Assembly (NCBI GenBank): GCA_947503935.1
Contig: CANNFR010000009.1
Coordinates: 1-64,000 of the forward strand
Direction of reading: 5' to 3'
DNA: 64,000 bases
Source: an uncultured Paracoccaceae bacterium
GTDB taxonomy: Bacteria > Pseudomonadota > Alphaproteobacteria > Rhodobacterales > Rhodobacteraceae
In this document: piece after piece, positions 1 through 8,500 of the stretch
How positions within the stretch are numbered: position 1 is the stretch's first letter
How the letters are laid out: each line of letters begins with the position of its first letter
Made by a program: the position numbers and the translations under genes
Notes under the pieces: model-generated
Databases searched by the model: none
The model's input: only the letters and a program-made list of their open reading frames with translations
Told to the model about the DNA's origin: nothing

Positions 1-170
1 ATATAGCCCGACATGCCCGCCTCCAATTATTGGAGACGACTATACACCAGGCCCGAGTTTCCACACAGCCTCGGCCCTTAGCCGACCTTGATTTCCGACC
101 CCTAGGCCACAGCGCAGCTTGCCGAAAGCAGACATTCAGAAAGGAGTGAGTGTTCGGCTCTAAACTGATT

Positions 171-1547
171 TCAGGATATTGAGTTCAGAAGCAAGGCACG
201 AGCGTACTTGAAGCCGTTTTCCAATGCTTGGTCAATTTCCTTCAGCAGTTTCGCATCTCCCTTGTTCTTACCTCCGTGAACGATTGCATTGCGGGTTCTG
301 TAAAAGCGATCGATGTCCTCACCGATCTGAGCATTCTCTTCGTTGCTCGCACCCAAGAGGCTAGAAACGTTGCGGCTCAGCTCTTTCTTGTATGTCTTCT
401 CTTCTGGAAAGTAGCGTTCGAAGATGATTGCAAGATCAAGGATGCGATCTTCCTTAGCAAACCTGCCAAATGTCCTTTGGGCCTCAGCGAGTCGGTGAAT
501 CAATGGGGCTATCGTCGCATAGTTTGTCTTGCTCTTTTTTGAGAACAGCTCCACTGTATGGCGAACACGATCTGGGTTTGCGGGACTTTGCTTCCGGAAC
601 GGGTCGCGGAAATTGCCAACAAACTCACCAGCTCTTGCCGACCCGGGGCCATGGTGTTGCCCCAAGAGTTGAAGGCTTGTTTTTGAGACAACACACGGAA
701 AGTCATACACCCACGTTATTGGGTATTCCAGCACGACAGACAAAAGCTCGGCGAATTCTGCAGCGACGCGGTGAAACAACAAGGGGACGTCTCTCGGGCG
801 TCCGTCCCGAAGAGTGGCATTCACATGGCGGAGTTCTGGCTTCCAACGGAACGGGGCCGCAATCCCAAAAAACAATTCTAGATCACGCGCCCTCACTTGA
901 TCTGGCGCCCGATCTTTAAACCAGCTTGGATCAATGTAATCACGAAATTCGTCGAATGGGGCAATGAAGTAGCCACCTCCCAGATCGTACTTTTCGGCGA
1001 CTCTAACTCCATAAAAGAGATCGACGTCTAACCCGAGATCCAAGTCGTTCGTCAAGGGCGAAACCCTATGCTCTGAAGAGAGCAACAGCAGCGAGTTCAA
1101 CTCACCTGCTGTCCTAAGAAATTTCTTTTCCGGCCGGTAGTATTGCCGGGCCATTAAACCCGAAATTATCTGCGCAATGCTTGTATAGGTCTCGCCGTTA
1201 ATTACTCCAACTTGAACAGCCTCTGTGCCAAGCGCCATTCTGAGAACGGAAGCCAATCCGGGATGGACTCTCAGAAGGGATCTGACCGGCGCAAGTGCTT
1301 CAACGAGCGGTTTGTAGTACTCTCTTTCTTTGGCATTCTTTGCAACTAGCGCGTTGTTGTAGACCCAGCAATAATCGTCACTTGGGAATGGTGTTTCATC
1401 CTTTCCGTTAAAGGAATATTGCGTTGGAAAACCATTGACGCTCCAATAGTCCTGCAAAAATCGCTCTTGCACCTTTGCAAGTCCCTTTAGGGCCTCTGAT
1501 AGCCTTTGCTCCCAATCAGTTGCTTCAAAATCATGTTCCACTGGCAA
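171..1547 (-). CDS. Hypothetical protein with C-terminal HEPN-like (Apea-type) domain
   Basis: A 458-residue protein of unknown role. The last 60 residues contain RNAIVH (R419 to H424), the R-x4-H signature of HEPN domains, followed by a helical tail; this arrangement resembles Apea-like HEPN proteins, many of which are RNases found in defence islands. The N-terminal 350 residues show no motif I recognise. The start is taken as TTG at 1547 with GAGGG five bases upstream; a GTG at 1541 is an alternative. It is transcribed away from the IS element that begins 150 bp upstream, so the IS may have separated it from its original promoter. HEPN assignment is moderately sure; RNase activity or defence function is inference. 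Confidence 0.65.
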   Translation of the reverse strand: MPVEHDFEATDWEQRLSEALKGLAKVQERFLQDYWSVNGFPTQYSFNGKDETPFPSDDYCWVYNNALVAKNAKEREYYKPLVEALAPVRSLLRVHPGLASVLRMALGTEAVQVGVINGETYTSIAQIISGLMARQYYRPEKKFLRTAGELNSLLLLSSEHRVSPLTNDLDLGLDVDLFYGVRVAEKYDLGGGYFIAPFDEFRDYIDPSWFKDRAPDQVRARDLELFFGIAAPFRWKPELRHVNATLRDGRPRDVPLLFHRVAAEFAELLSVVLEYPITWVYDFPCVVSKTSLQLLGQHHGPGSARAGEFVGNFRDPFRKQSPANPDRVRHTVELFSKKSKTNYATIAPLIHRLAEAQRTFGRFAKEDRILDLAIIFERYFPEEKTYKKELSRNVSSLLGASNEENAQIGEDIDRFYRTRNAIVHGGKNKGDAKLLKEIDQALENGFKYARALLLNSIS

Positions 1548-1703
1548 ATGGGCCCTCTAAGCATTGTGTTCGAGATTGGATGAGACACTTCAGAATATGG
1601 CCGTGCACGCCTCTAGCACAAGTGTATTTGGACGCACCCGGCCCATTGCTGCCTTTGGGCGACCGTACAAGATTCTGCGGTCGCAACCCGCTTTGCTGAT
1701 GGG

Positions 1704-1718
1704 GTGGATGGCTCCTGC
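1704..1718 (+). repeat. Left subterminal inverted repeat of the IS1111-group element
   Basis: GTGGATGGCTCCTGC, perfectly complementary to 3031-3045. It lies about 5 bp inside the inferred left end and upstream of the transposase start. Confidence 0.85.
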
Positions 1719-1783
1719 TCCAACCGGCGTCGCCATGCGCCATAATGCAGGTGTCAAAATCTGCTTATGAGAGGAGCCACCCC

Positions 1784-2806
1784 ATGCAAGTTACCACAAT
1801 CGGCGTTGATCTGGCCAAGAACGTTTTTCAAGTCCATGGGATCACTGCCAGTGATGAAGTGGCGTTCAACAAGCCCCTGCGGCGAACTCAGTTTCTGGCG
1901 TTCTTTGCGAAGTTGGAGCCCTGTCTTATTGGCATGGAATCCTGCAGCAGCGCCCATCATTGGGCGCGCGAACTCACGGCCCTGGGCCACGAGGTTCGGT
2001 TGATCCCGCCGATGTATGTGAAGCCATACGTCAAACGCGGGAAGTCTGATGCAATTGATGCCGCGGCAATCTGTGAAGCTGTTACTCGTCCGACTATGCG
2101 CTTTGTTGCGATCAAGACAGTCGAGCAGCAATCTCTACTGTCGCTGCATCGGGCGCGTGATCTTCTGGTGCGCCAGAGAACGCAACTCATCAACAATCTG
2201 CGTGGTTTGGTTGCCGAGTTTGGCATCTTTATCCCACGTGGCCTTGCCCGGGTGATTGGGTTTGCCGAAGACATCACACTTGGTGAAGTTCTCGATCTGC
2301 CCGACATTGCTAATGAAGTGATCCACAATCTGTGCGAGCAACTTATGGCTCTGCACAAGCGGGTCCGCTGGTACGAAGATCGTGTAAAACAAGTCGCCAA
2401 AGAGGACGCGCGCGTTCGTCTTCTGCGTACGATCCCTGGCGTTGGCGCAGTGACGGCCTCTGCGATCATCGCCAGCATTGGAGATGGGCATCAGTTCCGC
2501 AATGGTCGGGAGTTCGCTGCTTGGCTGGGCCTGACGCCGGCGAATAAGTCCAGCGGCGGCAAGGAGAAGCTGGGACGGATCACCAAGATGGGCGACCAGT
2601 ATTTACGATCGTTGCTCGTCGTCGGCATGACGTCATTGGTCCGACAAACCCGATCCCACCCCGAACGCGCCAGCAAGTGGCTGACATCATTGCTCGAACG
2701 CAAAGCCGCCCGCGTAGCAACTGTCGCGATGGCCAACAAGACCGCCCGGATCGTCTGGGCAGTGCTCACCCGCAATGAACCCTACAGCCCACGTACTGCA
2801 GTCTGA
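1784..2806 (+). CDS. IS110 family (IS1111 group) transposase
   Basis: A 340-residue DEDD recombinase that moves the element using a guide RNA. The N-terminal RuvC-like DEDD domain starts with TTIGVDLAKNVFQVHG (first Asp), has the E of GMESCSSAHHWAREL, and the K-SDAIDAAAICEA segment with paired aspartates near residues 85-90. The C-terminal Transposase_20 domain shows the helix-hairpin-helix IPGVGAVTASAIIASIGD and the S of the SSGGKEKLGRITKMGD block, whose serine is the presumed covalent nucleophile. Length and domain order are normal for the family, and the gene looks intact. The ATG at 1784 is preferred over an upstream in-frame start at 1745 because GAGAGGAG lies just upstream and homologues begin MxxxTIGVDLAK. 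Confidence 0.95.
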   Translation: MQVTTIGVDLAKNVFQVHGITASDEVAFNKPLRRTQFLAFFAKLEPCLIGMESCSSAHHWARELTALGHEVRLIPPMYVKPYVKRGKSDAIDAAAICEAVTRPTMRFVAIKTVEQQSLLSLHRARDLLVRQRTQLINNLRGLVAEFGIFIPRGLARVIGFAEDITLGEVLDLPDIANEVIHNLCEQLMALHKRVRWYEDRVKQVAKEDARVRLLRTIPGVGAVTASAIIASIGDGHQFRNGREFAAWLGLTPANKSSGGKEKLGRITKMGDQYLRSLLVVGMTSLVRQTRSHPERASKWLTSLLERKAARVATVAMANKTARIVWAVLTRNEPYSPRTAV

Positions 2807-3030
2807 GACGAAAGGAACAATGAGTTAGCAAGACCCGCGAGATGATGGTGCAGAAGTCAGCCGCCAAAACCAGGACACTCCGCCGAATGGCGCGGGCATA
2901 ATAGCCCGCTTTGCTGATAGGAACTTGGTTTGCGGAACCCATCAGGGCCAGCGGTCAAAACCGCGCAAACAGGCCGGACACATGACCGCTTCTGACACAT
3001 GCACAAATCAGATCAAAAATGTCTTGCAAT
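2807..3030 (+). ncRNA. Candidate IS1111 guide (bridge/seek) RNA region
   Basis: This is the 3' non-coding region of the IS, where IS1111-group elements encode their guide RNA. Two segments match the insertion site: CCCGCTTTGCTGAT at 2905-2918 is identical to the left junction at 1687-1700 (12 bases of flank plus the first two bases of the element), and CGAATGGCG at 2884-2892 is the reverse complement of the right junction at 3049-3057. One guide in each orientation, 12 bases apart, is what a target-binding loop should look like. The exact RNA ends cannot be set from sequence alone. Confidence 0.6.
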
Positions 3031-3045
3031 GCAGGAGCCATCCAC
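3031..3045 (-). repeat. Right subterminal inverted repeat of the IS1111-group element
   Basis: GCAGGAGCCATCCAC, the exact complement of 1704-1718, about 5 bp inside the inferred right end. Confidence 0.85.
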
Positions 3046-3298
3046 ACACGCCATTCGCTGCCCGCGCGAAATTTTGGCTAGTTTGAACTCGCAAATCGTA
3101 GGACAAGCTTGCCGTCTTACACCTCTTTCTGAACGTCCGCGGTTGATTTTTTCAATCACTGCCAGTACCAGAGCCTTCTGGCTCTACCCCCAACCCCACG
3201 GAAGTCCGATGTAATCGCAGCGCACTTAATCAAACAAACACCCTGGTAAATCCTTCCGGGTGGTTTTGTGTGGCCAATCGATACGTTGTGAGACTGTT

Positions 3299-4111
3299 AT
3301 GATTATCCAGAAATACCCGCGTACGCGGCACATTGAAGGTTCGCGCCTTCAGGTGGGCGATATGGCGGATGACAAACCAATTAAGGAGCTTTCAGGCCAG
3401 CCCCTGATCGTTGAAGAAAAGCTCGACGGGACCAATTCAGCGGTATCCTTCGACGCTGATGGTGACCTACTTCTGCAAAGCCGGGGGCACTATCTGACCG
3501 GCGGTGGCCGGGAACGACACTTTGCCTTGCTCAAGACATGGGCTGCGGCCCATGCACATGTCCTGTACCCGGTGCTAGGCTGTCGTTACGTCATGTATGG
3601 CGAATGGATGTACGCCAAGCACACTGTGTTCTACGACCGGCTGCCCCACTACTTTATGGAGTTCGATGTGCTGGACCGGGAGACGGGCGCATTCCTGAGC
3701 ACGACGGCCCGTCGGTCTCTGCTTACCGGATTGCCAATCATGCCGGTACCCGTCGTGCATGCGGACGAAATCAGGTCCGTTGACCAATTGGTCAACCTGA
3801 CCCGGCCATCGCCGTACAAATCGAAAGAATGGCGTGATGCGCTGTCAGCGGCGGCAGAACGGTCCGGCAGTCGTCCTGACATGGTGGACCAGCAGACCGA
3901 GGACAGTGATCTGGCCGAAGGGCTGTACCTGAAACAGGAAAGTGCCGACCACGTGGAAGACCGGTTCAAGTTCGTCCGTGCAGATTTCTTGCAGGCGATT
4001 GAGGCGGCTGACGGGCATTGGCACGACCGTCCGATCCTGCCGAATGGTCTGGCCGATGGTGTCGATATCTTCGCACCAAGACTGGGTGTGGAGGGGGCTT
4101 ACGATGCCTAA
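3299..4111 (+). CDS. RNA ligase family protein (ATP-dependent)
   Basis: A 270-residue protein with the nucleotidyltransferase fold of ATP-dependent RNA ligases. Motif I is EEKLDGTN with the adenylated lysine at K41; LLLQSRG is the downstream motif Ia region, YGEWMYAKH resembles motif III, and EGLYLKQE near residue 205 followed by RFKFVR resembles motifs IV and V. It would seal RNA ends with 3'-OH and 5'-phosphate. The start at 3299 (ATG, MIIQKYPRTRHIEGS) fits homologues better than the upstream in-frame start at 3260. It overlaps the next gene by 8 bp, so the two are translationally coupled. Pairing with an HD-polynucleotide kinase points to RNA repair. DNA nick sealing cannot be excluded. 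Confidence 0.85.
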   Translation: MIIQKYPRTRHIEGSRLQVGDMADDKPIKELSGQPLIVEEKLDGTNSAVSFDADGDLLLQSRGHYLTGGGRERHFALLKTWAAAHAHVLYPVLGCRYVMYGEWMYAKHTVFYDRLPHYFMEFDVLDRETGAFLSTTARRSLLTGLPIMPVPVVHADEIRSVDQLVNLTRPSPYKSKEWRDALSAAAERSGSRPDMVDQQTEDSDLAEGLYLKQESADHVEDRFKFVRADFLQAIEAADGHWHDRPILPNGLADGVDIFAPRLGVEGAYDA

Positions 4112-5249
4112 GCCCAACATACACTCCGTCACACATGACCGCCTGCTGGACTTGGTCCCAACTGGTCCAGCTTGGACGGTGGACTGGAGCGAGGTTTGGT
4201 CGCTATGGCCAGAGCTTGCCACCCTCGACACCTGTCCACAGGACCCGATCCATCATGCCGAAGGCGATGTCGGGACGCATACAAGGATGGTTGTCGAGGC
4301 CTTGGTAGGTGATTCAAACTGGCGAGGTCTTCCCGATACCGACCGGGCCAACCTGTTTTGGGCGGCCATCCTGCACGATGTTGGCAAGCCCGCCGTGACT
4401 AAGCATGAAGACGACGGGCGGATATCCTCCAGAGGTCATTCACGGGTCGGAGCCTCAATCGCACGCGAACTGCTTTGGTATGCCGGTTCACCCTTCGTAT
4501 GGAGGGAGGCGTTGTGTGGGATCATCGCCCATCACCAACTGCCATTCTGGCTGATCGAACGACCTGACCCCAAACGCATGGCGATTGAAACATCATGGCG
4601 GTGCAGACCGGATCATCTGTGCCTCCATGCCAAAGCCGATGCGTTGGGTAGGATTTGTCAGGATCAACAGGCAATTCTGGAGAGTGTCAGTCTCGCGGCA
4701 CTGACGTTCCAAGAGGCCGGTTGTTGGGATCACCCGTTCGTCTTTGCCAATGATGAAAGCCGGGTTGTTTTCTTCGAACTAGATGATCGTGATCCGCATT
4801 ACGCAGCTCATGAGGCGTTCCCTTGCACCGTCACAGTGATGTCCGGCCTGCCTGGAGCAGGAAAGGATACCTGGATCAGGAAACACCGCCCAGAACTTCC
4901 TGTCGTCAGCCTTGATGTGATCCGAAACGAACTTGGCGTCTCTGCAACCGATAACCAAGGCCAGGTCATCCAGGCCGCGCATGAGCGGGCCAGAGAACAT
5001 CTGCGGGTGGGTCGTGACTTTGTATGGAACGCAACCAATGTAACGCGACAAAACCGATCCCGGGTTCTGCGGCTGCTAAGAGACTACGGCGCCCGGATCG
5101 AGATCGTCTATCTCGAACAACGCCCAGACCAACTGCACCATCAGAACCGGGATCGACCAGATGCTGTACCCGACGCCGTAATTGACCATCTGTCGAAGAA
5201 GCTTGAGCCGCCGCAACTATGGGAGGCTCATAGTGTTGAAGTGGTCTAG
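4104..5249 (+). CDS. HD domain - polynucleotide kinase fusion (HD-Pnk type end-healing enzyme)
   Basis: A 381-residue two-domain protein. Residues about 40-215 form an HD phosphohydrolase domain with H..LHDVGKP (H91, D92) and IIAHHQLP. Residues about 240-370 form a P-loop kinase: GLPGAGKD at 248-255, VVSLDVIRNELG with the Asp of the acceptor site, and the later Arg-rich RQNRSRVLRLLRDYG lid region. The architecture matches HD-Pnk described from Runella slithyformis, in which HD removes 2',3'-cyclic phosphate or phosphate and the kinase phosphorylates 5'-OH. Encoded directly behind the RNA ligase with overlapping ends, it supplies the healing step before sealing. The ATG at 4104 is used; the open frame extends upstream only because the frame is open inside the ligase gene. 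Confidence 0.85.
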   Translation: MPKPNIHSVTHDRLLDLVPTGPAWTVDWSEVWSLWPELATLDTCPQDPIHHAEGDVGTHTRMVVEALVGDSNWRGLPDTDRANLFWAAILHDVGKPAVTKHEDDGRISSRGHSRVGASIARELLWYAGSPFVWREALCGIIAHHQLPFWLIERPDPKRMAIETSWRCRPDHLCLHAKADALGRICQDQQAILESVSLAALTFQEAGCWDHPFVFANDESRVVFFELDDRDPHYAAHEAFPCTVTVMSGLPGAGKDTWIRKHRPELPVVSLDVIRNELGVSATDNQGQVIQAAHERAREHLRVGRDFVWNATNVTRQNRSRVLRLLRDYGARIEIVYLEQRPDQLHHQNRDRPDAVPDAVIDHLSKKLEPPQLWEAHSVEVV

Positions 5250-5575
5250 AAGTTCGGCCCGTTCCTGCCGTTCGTCAAAGTCGTCGCTGCCACAGTACAG
5301 ATTTCACCAGACCGGACTTTTGCTGCACCCGTAAGATCGATGCGCCGCCCGAGGTCGGGAGGCGGCCCACTGCGGACCTTGACCGATAGATCAAGATGCT
5401 GCGGTTGCAGCCCGCATTTCTGCCGTTCGCCGCGTTTGAAAAGCTTAGATCTCGTCGAACTTGAAGTCTGCAGCGCATAATGGTCGTTCTTTCATCCGTA
5501 GCTTTATGTCCGACCAAGCCGACAGCGCTCTGGTTTAGCTGGAAATCATTGACCGAAGAAGCAGATGTTACATTG
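5250..5575. other. Gene-free stretch with an intergenic repeat copy
   Basis: Between two convergent genes. No credible ORF. It contains, at about 5392-5434, a sequence closely matching the reconstructed empty insertion site of the IS at 1699-3050 (shared blocks CTGCGG, GCA-CCCGC, CTGCC-TTCGC), and a second CTGCCGTTCG at about 5267-5276. This looks like a short dispersed intergenic repeat. Confidence 0.5.
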
Positions 5576-8500
5576 CTAACTCCTATTTTTTTTGGACTTT
5601 TCGGGTTTGGCTTTGGTCGTCTTGACCTTCTTTTTAGACCAAGTGCGGAAAGCCATCTTAACGCGTTCTACTGACTTGACCTCACCTAATGCGTCCAGAA
5701 AAGTCAGGTCTTCGCAACAACCTGTTTGGACCATCTCTTCAAGGCGCGCGACCACACTACTAGGTAGAAAGCTAGCAATTGCTTTGTATTGTGGCTCGGT
5801 ACGGTGTTCAGTGTTAGTCAATAAAAATAGGGACACAAAGACCTGCCGGTCTGGATTTGAGGCAAGCTTCTTCGTGGCTTGCATCAAACGATCCTTTGGT
5901 GCGATTACTGATACAAGCATGCAAAGCCAGATGCAGACATCGGGACTAACCGATGCAAGCTTGTCGTCATCAACCAAATCCAAATTTCCACACTCGAAGC
6001 TGTCAGACTCGATGAAAATAGCACGTGCAACCAACTCTTGAAGTGTCGGTCGGCCTTCACCAATCGCAATTCTCACAAGCTTCGCCTGACGTGCCACTGA
6101 TCCATGCCGTGCCATGGCACGGAGTAATTCGAAACGAACACCATAGTTTTTTGTTACTCGTAGGGACTTCACCAGTTCTTGATAGACATCATCCGAAAGG
6201 GACGGTTGTTCACGAAGCAACTCAATTGCGCTTTCTGCAATGGGAAAAGAGACTTCTTCCTCATAGTGTTGGTGATGATCTGGCGTCCACGTGTCATATG
6301 AGAGCTGGATGAGCGTTGGAATATGAGAGCGATCCTGCTTTTCTGTGAGCATTTCGACAAGACGTCTTCGCACCAGACTGCTTGGGTCACGATAAGTCTC
6401 AAGAAGGCGAGCAGGCAACGCATCTGTTGACGACGCAAAGACAGCATTCATTGCCTCTACGCGAACTCTCGCAAAGTCGTGCTGCAATCCAAGATCGACT
6501 AGACTATTGTCTAAAATCGCCGCGGCCAGTTGCATTGCTTGGGTCGCGATCTCGATGTTTCCGTCGTCCACCTCTAGTGTTGCAGAAATTATGTTCTTCA
6601 ATCTCCCGGCCACGTTCTGCCCAGATTGCAGCAAAATCCGAGAAACCGCCAAGTTTCGGCTGTGATGTGTGTCTTCAGGGATTGAACGCAGCAGTTCGCG
6701 GCAGAGTTCTGAAATGCCTACGTTATTGTGAACGAGCAGCGCAGAAATGGCTTCTTGCGTGTTTTGGTCAATTCCGCTTGTAAGGCTGCTGAAGTCTAGG
6801 CCCGAAATCTCGTCCTCTCCTTTTTCATCAACCAAACAAGTTTGCACGTCGAGGGCCAACTCAAGTAGCCGTTGTAGTTTCAGATCCGATGATGCAGAGA
6901 ATGCCCCTTCGATTAGCGGAAGCGCGTGTTTCAGGGCAGTACGAGTGGCACTCACACGAGCATCGTCGTTCTCAGAACCCTTGTTAAGTCGGGCCTGCAG
7001 CAAGCTCTCTAGAGCCGGGTCATAGTGTTTCTCGAGCAGCTCCCAGAAATTGCTTTCGAAGCTGCCGTACTTCGCAAGTTCATAGAGTGCCAGCAACTCT
7101 GCGGTGCAAGGCGGTTGGACACTTTTTTGTGCTGCTCGGAGCCATTCCCACGTAAACCCACGAGTGTTCGGATGCGCCGCAAGCAGCGCCCATTCATCGC
7201 GTTCTCTAAGCTTCTCGATGTACGCGCTTAATATCTCGCTTGCTGTATGGCCGTCCTCCCCCATGCTTTCCCAATAGTGGTCAATCGCTTCATCATCATA
7301 ATCGCGATTGAAAAGCGGGAGTAGCTTACCCCTATCTTGGTCGGCGCGCTGCTGTTCACAAAACTCCGCCGCTTCAGAGAAGACGTGCGCAAAAGCCTCA
7401 AGATCTACCATTGCGCCATCAATCAGGATTTCTGCGTTCGGATTGTAACCATGGCCAATAATTCTTCGAAGTGCTCCCAGAAACGATGGGGTCAAGTTCG
7501 GCGATAGTTTTCTGATTGCTTCATGGAACTTTCCTCTAAATGACCCATTCCTAAATGGGACAATCCTAGTAACAAAGGCGTCGCAGATAGCGTGCGTGTG
7601 AGGTTCACCGGCAACCCAAACATACCAGTCATCCGACTTCTTTGGCTCCTTCCACGAAGTCATGTTGAACCACTGCTTGTCGATAGGGCTCTCTTCCAGC
7701 CACCGGGCCAGTTCAGCCACTGCGCAATTCTTCGATCCAGCTTTAGCAGCGGTGGTTAGATCATCGCCAAATGAATCATCAAGAGATGCCACACGCCACG
7801 TTAGCCAATCATCAAGTCTTGACTGTGTTCTCTCTGAAACTTTGATCCGCAGGCTATCGACAGTTCGCGACGCAGCGAAAATTTGGGCGACAGTTTCAAC
7901 GCCCCAATCAGTATTGTTGTGTTCGTCCAGCCCTACCAACACATCCAAGAGTTTGTTGAGTGTTCGGGATGCAGCGTTAGGCCTTTCGAGCATTGATTGT
8001 TCTAAACCAGCTTCTACTCGTGGGTGCGAGCAGCTGAATGTAGTTTTGTCTTGGCGAAAGTTGCCACCAGCAACAAGAAAACTTGAAAACGCCGATAGCT
8101 TGTCTTCTAGCTTAGGAATTTGAGCGCAGAGATCATACTCAATATCTTCCAAGGTATTGAATGATATCTTCTTTCTAGCTTTCAGCAGCGCCCATAATAC
8201 AGCTGCAGCCTCCCACATCTCCTGACTTTCGACAGCAAGGCATAGAGAGGATTCAATGGATTGATTTCGCGCGCTAGTAATACACCGATTCATGAAAGAG
8301 GCTTCATTCTCACCGTCCTCGGGGCCGAGACTCGCTGCACTAAAAAAACGGTCAACTTCGAGAGGCAGAACTAGATTTTTCACTACGCTAGACCGGTACT
8401 TGAGAGACGAAATCTGCTCTGTACGCGGAAAGCTCTTGAGTCTCAGGTCAAAGAGCTTGCCACGGTCACTCGCGCGGTAATGCCCAGCTAGCAATTTGCT

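Larger units (their letters stand above)
1699..3050 (+). mobile_element. IS110-family insertion sequence, IS1111 group
   Basis: The element holds one DEDD transposase gene and a long 3' non-coding end. A perfect 15-bp inverted repeat, GTGGATGGCTCCTGC at 1704-1718 and its complement at 3031-3045, lies a few bases inside each end; subterminal repeats of this kind are the hallmark of the IS1111 group. Removing 1699-3050 joins the flanks into a sequence closely matching an uninterrupted stretch at about 5392-5434, which fixes the ends to within two or three bases. No ordinary target duplication is seen, as expected for this family. Confidence 0.85.

Noticed and set aside
1687-2918. 14-bp direct repeat as target-site duplication bounding a shorter IS
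   Set aside because: The inverted repeats at 1704-1718 and 3031-3045 and the empty-site comparison place the right end near 3050, so the inner copy is inside the element and better explained as a guide sequence.
5275-5517. Small minus-strand ORF between the HD-Pnk and STAND genes
   Set aside because: No ribosome binding site or recognisable protein; it overlaps the intergenic repeat.
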